DNA of 64,000 nucleotides from positions 33,748 to 97,747 of the forward strand of contig JADKHC010000042.1 of NCBI GenBank assembly GCA_016721945.1, in the 5' to 3' direction. This DNA comes from Verrucomicrobiota bacterium. GTDB lineage: Bacteria > Verrucomicrobiota > Verrucomicrobiia > Opitutales > Opitutaceae. Positions 8,407-16,985 of this stretch are shown in pieces; positions within the stretch are counted from its first letter, which is position 1, and the number at the start of each line of letters is the position of its first letter. Position numbers and translations under genes: made by a program. The notes under the pieces are model-generated. The model was given only the letters and a program-made list of their open reading frames with translations, made no database searches and was not told where the DNA came from.

Positions 8407-9530
8407 CACGACTGCCGACCAGCGGGCAAAAGAAATACCCCACCATGAACGATGTGGCCGCAGTGGTCGGTGTACATCCGACCACGGTTTCGCTGGCGCT
8501 GCGCTCCCACCCGAGCATCCCGCTCGCTACACGCACCCGCATCCTGAACGCTGTAAGGGAAATTGGATACATTCGCGACCCGCTGCTCGACGCTTTTAAT
8601 TATCATCGCTGCAGCAAACACACTTCGAAGCAATCGCCCTCGATCGCGTTTGTCGCCGACTCAAACTCTGCACCTTACTTCAACGGCTCAGCCTACCACC
8701 CGTTTGTGTATGAGGGCGTCCGCGCCGTCGCAGACCCGCAGCACCTCTCTCTCGAAATTTTCAGCCTGGGCAACAACGGCCTCACACCGAACCGCCTCAA
8801 CACCATCCTCACGTCGCGCGGTATCACCGGCATCCTCCTCTCGACCTTCACCCTCGCAACCAAGGACATTGAGCTCGACTGGGGAAATTTCAGCACGGTT
8901 AAAATCGAATCGCATCACCTGCTGCCCCAGATCGACGTTGTCTCCAACGATCAGTGTCAGGCCGCGCGACTGTGTATGCGCAAACTCCGCGAAGCAGGCT
9001 ACCGCCGCATCGGCCTCGCGACCGCCCTCGACGACGAAACCCGCCTGCAAGACAACTTCAGCAGTGGCGTACTCGTCGAACAAGCCGAGTTGCCAGCAGC
9101 CGAATGCGTCCCCCCGCTCCTTTTTAAACGCGCCGAGATTACCGAAATCGCCACGCGTATCGCGACGTGGGTGAAAGAAAACGACGTCGACGTCATCATG
9201 ACCAACTGGAACGAATTTTTCCGCGAAGCCACTTGGTTGACGGCCGAGGGTATTCGTTTCCCAACCAATCCCCCGCTCCATATTCCACGCGACGTCGCCT
9301 TCGCCTCGCTCGACGCACCGGCCGACCGGCCACAAATCGCAGGCATCGTGCAGAACCACCGCCTCGTCGGCATGCGCGCAATGGAACACCTCGAAGTCCT
9401 GGTCAAAACCTACCAACGCGGCGCACCTAAAAACCCCTCGGGAACCTACGTCCCGGGCTATTGGCGCGATGGCGCCACTGCACCGAAAAAAGTCGCCCGC
9501 CGCACGCGCGTGCAAGGCGCAACACTCTAA
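8403..9530 (+). CDS. LacI family transcriptional regulator (second of pair)
   Basis: A 375-aa LacI regulator that is clearly paralogous to the gene before it. The HTH is YPTMNDVAAVVGVHPTTVSL at about residues 12-31, and SHPSIPLATRTRILNAVREI matches HHPSIPVSTRERIEAIAKTI in the partner. I chose ATG 8403, which overlaps the previous stop as ATGA, over the longer open frame from 8205. That frame would add 66 residues lacking LacI character and lies inside the upstream gene. The stop codon TAA (9528-9530) falls within a second copy of the candidate operator, so the regulator may bind across its own 3' end just ahead of the glucosidase gene. Confidence 0.93.
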   Translation: MTRLPTSGQKKYPTMNDVAAVVGVHPTTVSLALRSHPSIPLATRTRILNAVREIGYIRDPLLDAFNYHRCSKHTSKQSPSIAFVADSNSAPYFNGSAYHPFVYEGVRAVADPQHLSLEIFSLGNNGLTPNRLNTILTSRGITGILLSTFTLATKDIELDWGNFSTVKIESHHLLPQIDVVSNDQCQAARLCMRKLREAGYRRIGLATALDDETRLQDNFSSGVLVEQAELPAAECVPPLLFKRAEITEIATRIATWVKENDVDVIMTNWNEFFREATWLTAEGIRFPTNPPLHIPRDVAFASLDAPADRPQIAGIVQNHRLVGMRAMEHLEVLVKTYQRGAPKNPSGTYVPGYWRDGATAPKKVARRTRVQGATL

Positions 9531-9539
9531 CGTCAGCGT
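9524..9539. promoter_or_regulatory. Candidate LacI operator overlapping the lacI stop codon
   Basis: ACTCTAACGTCAGCGT differs from the copy at 7219-7234 at one base. It overlaps the stop codon of the second LacI gene and lies about 126 bp ahead of the GH1 gene start, a plausible repressor site for an internal promoter. Confidence 0.5.
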
Positions 9540-9664
9540 CCAGTGGCCATTGCCCGTATTCAGCGGGACAGCGAAGGTCGAACCCGAACCCTCCTGTTCA
9601 CCCGCAAAACGCCAGTCCGGCATCAACTTTTGCAGTGAAAGACTGAATACGCCCCCCAACTTTC

Positions 9665-11008
9665 ATGAGTCCTCTCGCTTTCCCGAAAAAATTCGCTTGG
9701 GGCGTCGCCATGGCCGCAGCCCAAATCGAAGGCGCTTCGTTCACCGACGGTAAGAGTGCGTCGATCTGGGACACCTTTGCACGCACTGCGGGAAAAGTTC
9801 GCAACGGCGACAACCTCGACATCGCCTGCGACCACTACCACCGCTACCGCGAAGACTTCGAGCTCATGGCCAAGCTCGGCATCAAAAACTACCGCCTCTC
9901 CCTCGCGTGGCCGCGCATTTTACCCCAAGGCCGTGGTTCGATAAATCAGGCGGGCCTCGACTATTACAAGAGTGTACTGGATAGCCTGCAGGACGAGGGC
10001 ATCACGCCTTGGGTGACGATGTTCCACTGGGATCTACCCCAGGCACTCGAAGATCAAGGCGGCTGGCGCGTCCGCAAAACCGTGGACGCCTTCGCCGAAT
10101 ACGCCGATTTGATCGTTAAAACCCTGGGTGATCGGGTGAAAAACTGGATCACGCTCAACGAGATTTTCTGCCTCGCTACGTTGGGCCATGAGGTTGGCTC
10201 CAAAGCGCCCGGCTCCCACGAAAGCCCCGCCGTCGTCAACCAGATCTATCACCACGCCATTCTCTGTCACGGCCATGGCGTGCGTGCCGTGCGCGAGCAC
10301 GGACAACGCGGTTCGCGCGTCGGCATCGCCGAAGTATCCGTAGTTCCGATACCGGTTACAGAAACACCGCGCGACATCGCCGCCGCCCGGAAAGCCTTCA
10401 TCGCATCGCAGTTTCGCGTCCTCGATCCGATCTACCGCGGACGCTACGCCACTGAGTACCTCCGCCTGGCTGGCCGAGCCGCCCCGAAAGTCCAACGAAA
10501 CGATTTCAATCTCATCAGCCTCCCGACCGATTTCCTCGGGCTCAACATCTACACCGGCAGCTTCGTGCGCGCCTGCAAACACGGCCGGGCCGAGACACTC
10601 CCTCTCCCCAAAGATTATCCAAGTTCGGATTGCACGTGGCTCAAGTTTATGCCCCAGGCTTTACATTGGGGCCCACGCCACGCCGCCGAGATCTACAAGG
10701 TAAAGGCCATCTACATCACCGAAAACGGCGTCGGCTACAACGACCAGCCTCCTGTCGATGGCGAGCTGTTCGATCTGCATCGTCGAGATTATCTACGCAA
10801 CTACCTATGCGAACTTCAGCGAGCCATCGCTCTTGGCGTTCCGGTTAAGGGTTATTTTCTCTGGTCGTTTCTCGACAACTTTGAGTGGGAAGATGGCTAC
10901 GAGCGCCGGTTCGGCATCATCCACACCGATTTCGCGACCCAGCAACGCACCCCAAAACTCAGCGCACGATGGTACTCCCGCGTGATGGCTGAAAACCGCA
11001 TCGTTTAG
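9665..11008 (+). CDS. GH1 beta-glucosidase
   Basis: A 447-aa retaining glycoside hydrolase of family GH1 that hydrolyses beta-glucosides such as cellobiose. The acid/base glutamate is in NWITLNE (E166) and the nucleophile in IYITENG (E353). FAWGVAMAAAQIEGA at the N-terminus is the usual family opening, and GYFLWSFLDNFEWEDGYERRFG near the C-terminus is the typical aglycone-site segment. No signal peptide is visible, so the enzyme is cytoplasmic and acts after uptake. It lies between the LacI pair and an MFS permease, 36 nt before the latter, consistent with a sugar-use operon. The exact sugar is not determined by sequence. Confidence 0.95.
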   Translation: MSPLAFPKKFAWGVAMAAAQIEGASFTDGKSASIWDTFARTAGKVRNGDNLDIACDHYHRYREDFELMAKLGIKNYRLSLAWPRILPQGRGSINQAGLDYYKSVLDSLQDEGITPWVTMFHWDLPQALEDQGGWRVRKTVDAFAEYADLIVKTLGDRVKNWITLNEIFCLATLGHEVGSKAPGSHESPAVVNQIYHHAILCHGHGVRAVREHGQRGSRVGIAEVSVVPIPVTETPRDIAAARKAFIASQFRVLDPIYRGRYATEYLRLAGRAAPKVQRNDFNLISLPTDFLGLNIYTGSFVRACKHGRAETLPLPKDYPSSDCTWLKFMPQALHWGPRHAAEIYKVKAIYITENGVGYNDQPPVDGELFDLHRRDYLRNYLCELQRAIALGVPVKGYFLWSFLDNFEWEDGYERRFGIIHTDFATQQRTPKLSARWYSRVMAENRIV

Positions 11009-11044
11009 CCGCCCTCTTCAATTAAAAGCCAGCCTCTCCCCTTC

Positions 11045-12733
11045 ATGAGCGAACCAAAGAAATTCTTAAAACATCCGCTGTTCTGGGTGCCCACGCTGTA
11101 TCTCGCGATGGGCATTCCCTTCAACGTGATCAATAGCACGGCATCCTCGATGTACAAATCGCTCGGAGTAAGCGATGGCCAAAACACCGTCGCCCTGGGC
11201 AGCGTGATCATCGCCTGGTCACTCAAGCCACTCTGGGCTGCCTTCCTCGACATGTACCGCACGAAGAAATTTTTCGTGGTCTTGATGGAGCTGCTCATGC
11301 CACTGCTCTTCATCGGCGTAGCGATGTCTCTTCCCCTGCCCGGCTATTTCCAAATCAGCATTGCAATGCTCTGGGTGGCCTCCTTCGCTTCCTCAACGCA
11401 GGACATCTGTGGTGACGGCATATATCTAACTGCCATCGACAAGAAAACGCAGGCCAACCTCGCCGGCGTGCAAGGCATGTTCTGGAACCTGGGCAAAGTG
11501 CTCGCGACTGGCGTGCTTATCAGCGGCATGGAAAGTCTTTCCACCCATCAAGGTTGGTCCACCCAGAAGATGTGGAGCGGCGTCTGGGTTGTGGTAGCCA
11601 TTACCATGGTCCTCTTCGCGGTTTATCACTATTTCGTTCTACCCACCGGCAGCATAGCCCACCGCCCACAAAGCACCAAGCAGGTGATGGAAGACTTTCT
11701 TGGCTCCGCCACGACCTTCTTCCACAAGCGCGCTTTCTGGGGCATGATCGCCTTTGTTTTTCTCTATCGACTGGGTGAGGGCCTGATCATGGTTGAAGGA
11801 AAACTCTTCCTCCAATCGAGTACCGAAAGCGGCGGTCTGGGCCTAACCGCAGGCCAGGTCGCCAACATCGATGCAGTTTACGGTACGGTCGCCGCCATCG
11901 CCGGCGGCATCCTCGGCGGCATGTTTCTCGGCAAACTAGGTCTGAAAAAAGCTCTGCCCATTCTCGGGCTCTGCCTCAACATCCCACACTTTACGTTCGT
12001 CTATCTGAGCCACTACGGTGCCGCCGGGCACGGGCTCGACTACAGCATCGTCGTCACGATGGTGAGTATCGAAAAGTTCGGCTACGGCTTCGGCTTCATC
12101 GGCAACATGGTTTACATGATGCAGCAATTCGCTCCGGGCCGCTGCACGATGACCCACTACGCCTTCGCCACTGCGCTCATGAATTTCGTCCTCGCGCCCA
12201 CCACCATGATCTCCGGCCCTTTGGCCGAATGGCTGGGCTTCTCCACCTTCTTCGTCGTGGTCATGTTCGCCTCGGTCCCCAGCGTCTGGGCCGCCTACAA
12301 AGCCCCGTTCCCGCTCGACGGCGACACCGAAAAGACAAAAACCGAACCGAGTGGTATCGTCATTACACCCGACGATCCGTCACGCCTAACCGATGCCGAG
12401 CAAACGGTACAACGCAGCGCCGGTCGCGCGTCGACCTACGCCATGCTCAACATCCTCATGCTTCTCCTCGCAGACGCGAAAATCCTGGGCTCGCTTCAAG
12501 GCAAACCAGAAGGCGCGGGTCAGATACAATTTGGATTTCTGCTAGCCAGCGCCGCTCTGAAAATCTACCTGACTATGCTCACCCTCAAGCATGCCAAGAT
12601 CGCAGCAGCCCAGGCTCAACCCATCGGTGAAACCTCATATCTCGGCAATGCCCGCGGCGCCAAAGTGGCAACGATCATCTGTGCGCTTGTCACTGTCGCC
12701 GTCCTTACCTTCGGTTACCGACAAGCTTTCTGA
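11045..12733 (+). CDS. MFS transporter (AmpG-like), probable sugar permease
   Basis: A 562-aa integral membrane protein with about a dozen hydrophobic segments, e.g. FWVPTLYLAMGIPFNVINST at the N-terminus and ATIICALVTVAVLTFGYRQA at the C-terminus. The N-terminal half resembles the AmpG branch of the major facilitator superfamily (SLKPLWAAFLDMYRTKKFFV, and SSTQDICGDGIYLTAI in a later helix). It is longer than a typical ~430-aa MFS protein because of an extended cytoplasmic region near residues 420-470 (many Thr, Pro, Asp) and extra C-terminal helices. Located directly after the glucosidase, it probably brings a disaccharide or glycoside across the inner membrane. Substrate is inferred from context only. 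Confidence 0.88.
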   Translation: MSEPKKFLKHPLFWVPTLYLAMGIPFNVINSTASSMYKSLGVSDGQNTVALGSVIIAWSLKPLWAAFLDMYRTKKFFVVLMELLMPLLFIGVAMSLPLPGYFQISIAMLWVASFASSTQDICGDGIYLTAIDKKTQANLAGVQGMFWNLGKVLATGVLISGMESLSTHQGWSTQKMWSGVWVVVAITMVLFAVYHYFVLPTGSIAHRPQSTKQVMEDFLGSATTFFHKRAFWGMIAFVFLYRLGEGLIMVEGKLFLQSSTESGGLGLTAGQVANIDAVYGTVAAIAGGILGGMFLGKLGLKKALPILGLCLNIPHFTFVYLSHYGAAGHGLDYSIVVTMVSIEKFGYGFGFIGNMVYMMQQFAPGRCTMTHYAFATALMNFVLAPTTMISGPLAEWLGFSTFFVVVMFASVPSVWAAYKAPFPLDGDTEKTKTEPSGIVITPDDPSRLTDAEQTVQRSAGRASTYAMLNILMLLLADAKILGSLQGKPEGAGQIQFGFLLASAALKIYLTMLTLKHAKIAAAQAQPIGETSYLGNARGAKVATIICALVTVAVLTFGYRQAF

Positions 12734-12765
12734 TTCAACGCACCCTTAGAGGTATAAAATGGGAA

Positions 12766-12798
12766 CTGGTCGGTTTCTGCCTGACAGCAACCGACCAG
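12766..12798 (+). terminator. Hairpin after the sugar operon
   Basis: A perfect 10-bp inverted repeat (CTGGTCGGTT / AACCGACCAG) with a 13-nt loop, 33 bp after the MFS stop. No T-run follows, so it may be a weak or Rho-aided terminator. It lies in the gap between convergent genes (12734-13014), which holds no other gene I can support. Confidence 0.4.
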
Positions 12799-13014
12799 CT
12801 CCAACCAATGCCAAACGCCAAAGCTTTTTTATACTGCAAGCGATGATTGCTGGTTTGAGCCTCTCAGAATTTTACGGAAGAAAACGAAGAGATTGATAAA
12901 GCACCTAGAAGCCTTCGTTTCCTTTGTTATCTTCTGTTCAAAATGGGTAAAAGTTCCGGGCTGTTGGTCCCTCTAAAAGGTTAATGCCGTAGCTGTGTCA
13001 CCCGGCAATCGGAC

Positions 13015-14835
13015 TTAATTCCTGCGTCCACCCATCGCTCGGCCTAGCGTCAGAAATATAAGCGCGGCCAAAGCCAAGCTGCTAAAAGCGCCACCGCCTC
13101 CGCCGCTAGATGTGGTACCACTCGAACTACTCGACGAAGAGCTCGAACTGCTGGACGAAGAACTGGATGAACTAGAGCTACTTGACGAAGACGAACTAGA
13201 GCTGCTCGATGAAGAGCTAGAGGAGGAACTGCTGCTCGATGAACTTGAAGAAGAGCTGGAGGAACTCGAGCCCGATGAGCTCCCGCTACTGGCTGAATAC
13301 TCAAACGCACCAATATCAACCGCCAATCCCTGCACGCGTTGGTCTCCGTTTAAGTCTACGGCTGCACTGTTCGCAGCAGAAGCTCCCGCGTCGATCGCCG
13401 GCGAACCTGTCTGCAAACGAAAATCGTGCTGTGCGACATCGACGAACTTCGGATCTACAAACGGTGTCAGCCCTTCATTGCCGCCCGCAGTCTTATACCA
13501 TAGATTATTTGTGTATGTGTTATTGGTTCCTGAACGATTGGCATACATCGTCGCGCTGGCCGGACCGTAAACAATATTGTTCGCAACGACATTATTGGAG
13601 GCATTGCATTGCGTCGCGAGATTGGCTCCGCTGGCACCATTGTTAACCAGCGTATTATTGACGAATATACTATCAATCGTTCCGCCCATATCGACATCAT
13701 AGCCGCCAAACGCCAAACCATAACCGAGGCAGTCACGCACGACGTTATTACGGACCACCACCTGACTCGCCACCTTGCCTGCATGCTCGCTCGCCACCTC
13801 AATACCAATGTCACACGTGGTCACGACATTACGTTCGATCAAAATTGATCGCCCGCCATCGACATAGATTCCGTCCGCACCCCAACCGCCGTATGCCGGG
13901 TTCTGCAGACCGGAGATATTCTCCACACGATTCCCCCTAACCGTACCGTTGCGAGCGGCGTTCACGGAATCAGGCAGGTTCAACTCATACCCGATGCAAA
14001 CAATCCCGATGTTGTCATTGTCGTGCACACGGTTGTTCTCGATCAAAAACCCGTCGATATTACCGTTCAACGTCAGCGCCTCACTTGTCCCAAGCTTACA
14101 GTTATAGATCTCGTTTCCAGTAATCGTAACCGAATTAAAAGAGGCTGCCGCATCAGTACCGTACAAGGCGATGCCATGCGCATCACCATTTGGTGCGCCA
14201 GCCTGTTCCTTGACCGTGATCGCGTAGACCTTGTTGTCGGCGACCAAAATGCCCGAACCGTGCCCTTCCAGTAAAATCCCTGCAGGTACATAAGTGGCCG
14301 TATTCGTTGTGAGCGAGATGTCGTGGATCGTGTTGCCTACGATTTCGACCCCATCAAGTACTCCCGATCCGTGGATACCCTGAGGATCCTGCCCACCCGA
14401 GGCCACATGGGAATTTGTCAGGTGCAACCCCTCGATGCGAATATAGCTTCGGCTTTCCAGATTGATCAGCCACCCGTTCTTACCAGAACCATCGACAATC
14501 ACCCGTGAAGCGTCAAGCGGACGGATAACGATCGGTTTGCCAGGACCTCCTGATTTACCGATAGCTATTGTCTCGTTGTAGGTGCCACCCGTCACGTGAA
14601 TCGTGTCACCCGCCTGAAGTACAGCCGCATTGCAAGCGTAGTTGATCGTCTTCCATGGAGCCTCTTTCGTGCCGCCAGACCCCGCATCTACACCGCTCGC
14701 ACCAGAGACATACCTGTCTGCCGCCTGCACGCCAGGGCACAAAGCCACCGCAATAAGCCACCAGCCGACTTGCCTAAAACAAGAGCTGATGCACCGGCTG
14801 CGTTCCGTGATAGCGTTCTCGCTTTTCAGCAGCAT
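13015..14835 (-). CDS. Secreted right-handed beta-helix protein with poly-Ser linker and GlyGly-CTERM-like anchor
   Basis: A surface or secreted protein of about 606 aa. From ATG 14835 a signal peptide reads VGWWLIAVALCPGVQA, then ADRYVSGASGVDAGSG opens a parallel beta-helix of the pectate-lyase-like kind with repeated N-x-[VI] rungs (VEIVGNTIHDIS, VTITGNEIYNC, ILIERNVVTTC). A choice-of-anchor-Q-like segment follows (SPAIDAGASAANSAAVDLNG). After it come exactly 50 consecutive serines using all six codons, then SSGGGGG, a hydrophobic helix and terminal RAMGGRRN, the layout of a GlyGly-CTERM sorting signal (cleaved by rhombosortase in other bacteria). No rhombosortase is in the window. Catalytic residues were not identified; it may bind or cleave polysaccharide. 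The frame continues upstream to a TTG at 14919, so the start is uncertain. Confidence 0.85.
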   Translation of the reverse strand: MLLKSENAITERSRCISSCFRQVGWWLIAVALCPGVQAADRYVSGASGVDAGSGGTKEAPWKTINYACNAAVLQAGDTIHVTGGTYNETIAIGKSGGPGKPIVIRPLDASRVIVDGSGKNGWLINLESRSYIRIEGLHLTNSHVASGGQDPQGIHGSGVLDGVEIVGNTIHDISLTTNTATYVPAGILLEGHGSGILVADNKVYAITVKEQAGAPNGDAHGIALYGTDAAASFNSVTITGNEIYNCKLGTSEALTLNGNIDGFLIENNRVHDNDNIGIVCIGYELNLPDSVNAARNGTVRGNRVENISGLQNPAYGGWGADGIYVDGGRSILIERNVVTTCDIGIEVASEHAGKVASQVVVRNNVVRDCLGYGLAFGGYDVDMGGTIDSIFVNNTLVNNGASGANLATQCNASNNVVANNIVYGPASATMYANRSGTNNTYTNNLWYKTAGGNEGLTPFVDPKFVDVAQHDFRLQTGSPAIDAGASAANSAAVDLNGDQRVQGLAVDIGAFEYSASSGSSSGSSSSSSSSSSSSSSSSSSSSSSSSSSSSSSSSSSSSSSSSSSSSSSSSSSGTTSSGGGGGAFSSLALAALIFLTLGRAMGGRRN

Positions 14836-15025
14836 GTAACTCGCGTTTCTCCGCTTCCCGATACAGATAGTCATGAGGACGCCAACGAACTTGCATAAAG
14901 GTGACGAAGCAATAACCAATCCGTAACAACAAAGTAAATCGACAAGCCTGTAAGCGAACGACTACCGCATACCCGAAAAGCCGAGCGAACAAGCTTACCT
15001 ACCTCGTAACGCGCAAACCCGCACG

Positions 15026-16813
15026 TTACGGCAAACCCGGATACTTAGGTTCGAGCGCACGCAGCCGGGCAAAGATTTTAGCAGCAGCCTCGCTTTGACC
15101 GAGTTTCTTTTGCGCTGACGCCAATGCAAAAAGGCTGTCTGCGTCGTCAGGGATAATCCCGGTCGCACGCAAAAGCAGCGGCAATGCGCGTTCCGGTAAG
15201 CCCAGCGCGACCAAGGCCATGCCTGCATTGCGCTTGAGCATCCAGTCATCGGGGCTTTGCGCGAGTGCCTGCTCATAGAGCGCCAACAGCCCTTCCCGCG
15301 TTTCCGGCTGGGCGAGTAAACGCATCGCCACCTCCAAACGCTGGGCGTAAATTTTCTGCCGGGAATCGTTGTCCGATTGCGCGGTAAACGGTGCTTTGGC
15401 AAAACGCGCCTGCAGTTCCTTAATGATCATCGCTTGCTCATAAGTGCTGTAGGCGAGTCGGCGGCGCGCCTCAGCCAATGGCATGATCTCTGTTTCAGGC
15501 TTAGCCGTCTTAATTTTACCGGTTTTAATTAGATCAGCCGAAACCTGAGTGAAAAGTTCGCGCGCCATCAGATACGTCCCCTGGAAATTCAGATGCACAT
15601 GCTCATAGAGAAACTCATCGCCGACGACACCACTCGGACTGTGCTTTTCTGCCGCAGCAGCGAGATCCACGACGCTAACGCCGGGCTCCGTCACAAGCCC
15701 TCGAATCGTCTGGTTCAACCGTGAGTCCGTACGAAAGCGCAATACATCCAGATCGAGCGCTTGTTGAAAGCATTCCCTGGCTTCATTGGTTCGGTTTTGG
15801 CGCAGACACAGGCGCCCTAACCAAAAATAGAGCTCTGCAAAATGATCGTCGCTGGCGAGTGCGGCGCGGAATTTAGCCTCGCCAGTGACATCATCGCCGA
15901 CGTCAACCGCACGTCGGCCCTCATCGAATAAAGCCTGCCACTTCGCCTGGTCTTCCGCCGTGAAGCCGACGCGATGGCGCGATTGAAACGGCGCGAAGTC
16001 CTTCTGGTTCGTCAACACTGTGCAGAGAAAAACCCGCGCACCCGCGTTGCGGCCATAACCAGCAACAGTCAGCAAGTTGTCTCGGAACAAAGCCTGCGTC
16101 GTCGCCAACCGGGGATCATCGCGGTCTATTTCGTTCTTTAAAAACATCTGCATGCCGCCCCAATCGCCTAGTTCCGCTTTCTCCGGCTTCATCCGCCGAA
16201 CCAATGTCGCCAGCAGTTGTCCCGTACGCGTGGACTTGACTATTTTCCCGGCGGAGATGGCCGCACTGGAACCAAGAAAAGGACTAAAAACCGTACCCGG
16301 CCCGTAGGGCCCAATCACTTCGTTGTTCCCCTCATAGACGATGAAGAGGTCCGGCTGAAGCGCCGCACAATCACTAGCCAGCGAACGGACAACGTGGGAA
16401 TTGATCGCCGTGATGCCGGCATTGACGACTTCGAAGTGGATTTCTGGATACGCGATCCGCAGGATTAGTTCAAGTTGACGCGCCAGAGAGAACGCCGGCT
16501 CCGGATCGCCCATCGCGGCCGAGCTACCCAAAACAAAAATGCGGTATGCGTTAGCGGCTTTTAGATCTGGCAACCGGATCGATTGCGGACGGCGGATGAG
16601 CTGTGGCGGAAAGTAGGGTGCCGTAACTTCACGATTTTCTCGCCACCAAAGCCGCCCTTGCGCATCACGTTCTTCACGGAAGAAAGCCGTGCTATGTCCA
16701 AAACCGGAAAGCCTCAGTCCTCCCTCCAGAAACCCGAAACCAACAACACCGACAACAACCGCGACGGTCAATCCCAGCGCTAGTTTTTTCCAAAGAGAAA
16801 GCGAAGCCAGCAT
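15026..16813 (-). CDS. SGNH/GDSL-like hydrolase with TPR tail
   Basis: A 595-aa protein with an N-terminal membrane anchor (LALGLTVAVVVGVVGFGFLE, residues 11-30) and an SGNH-hydrolase-like domain: RIFVLGSSAAMG near residue 95 carries the candidate nucleophile Ser, VYEGNNEVIGPYG supplies the block-III-like Asn, and YEHVHLNFQGT the late His. Tetratricopeptide-like helices occur in the middle (AELYFWLGRLCLRQNRTNEA) and at the C-terminus (SLFALASAQKKLGQSEAAAK). SGNH enzymes are esterases or acyl/acetyl transferases for sugars and lipids. It is the last gene of the SxtJ-carbamoyltransferase-DUF5989 set, 6 nt after the DUF5989 gene, suggesting a joint role in modifying an exported glycan or small molecule. 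The substrate is unknown. Confidence 0.82.
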   Translation of the reverse strand: MLASLSLWKKLALGLTVAVVVGVVGFGFLEGGLRLSGFGHSTAFFREERDAQGRLWWRENREVTAPYFPPQLIRRPQSIRLPDLKAANAYRIFVLGSSAAMGDPEPAFSLARQLELILRIAYPEIHFEVVNAGITAINSHVVRSLASDCAALQPDLFIVYEGNNEVIGPYGPGTVFSPFLGSSAAISAGKIVKSTRTGQLLATLVRRMKPEKAELGDWGGMQMFLKNEIDRDDPRLATTQALFRDNLLTVAGYGRNAGARVFLCTVLTNQKDFAPFQSRHRVGFTAEDQAKWQALFDEGRRAVDVGDDVTGEAKFRAALASDDHFAELYFWLGRLCLRQNRTNEARECFQQALDLDVLRFRTDSRLNQTIRGLVTEPGVSVVDLAAAAEKHSPSGVVGDEFLYEHVHLNFQGTYLMARELFTQVSADLIKTGKIKTAKPETEIMPLAEARRRLAYSTYEQAMIIKELQARFAKAPFTAQSDNDSRQKIYAQRLEVAMRLLAQPETREGLLALYEQALAQSPDDWMLKRNAGMALVALGLPERALPLLLRATGIIPDDADSLFALASAQKKLGQSEAAAKIFARLRALEPKYPGLP

Positions 16814-16819
16814 GTGAGT

Positions 16820-16984
16820 TTAAAAGAGAGAGTAGATGAACGGCGAGATCGTGGATACGCCGACGATAAGCACCGAAACCAGGAGCAAGAGCAGCACGAG
16901 AGGAATGATCCACCAGGCTTTATGCGTACGGGCAAAGTCCAAAAGCTCGCTTAGGAGTCGGAAAAGGTTTTGGAGGCGTCTCAT
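16820..16984 (-). CDS. Small single-pass membrane protein, DUF5989-like
   Basis: A 54-aa protein starting MRRLQNLFRLLSELLDFART, followed by one strong transmembrane helix (WWIIPLVLLLLLVSVLIVGV) and a short tail. It matches the DUF5989 family as I know it, small proteins encoded beside carbamoyltransferases. The start ATG (16984) follows the carbamoyltransferase stop by one nucleotide, so translation is probably coupled. The frame is open further upstream to 17149, but that stretch lies inside the carbamoyltransferase gene. Function is unknown; it may anchor the cytoplasmic carbamoyltransferase at the membrane, which is inference. Confidence 0.83.
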   Translation of the reverse strand: MRRLQNLFRLLSELLDFARTHKAWWIIPLVLLLLLVSVLIVGVSTISPFIYSLF

Positions 16985-16985
16985 T

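Noticed and set aside
12759..12896. 45-codon ORF with an AGAGG site after the MFS gene
   Set aside because: Its body is largely the hairpin at 12766-12798 and unremarkable sequence; no sign of protein-level constraint.
13112..13570. Acidic Leu/Glu/Asp-repeat frame on the + strand
   Set aside because: It is simply the complement of the poly-serine codons of the beta-helix gene.
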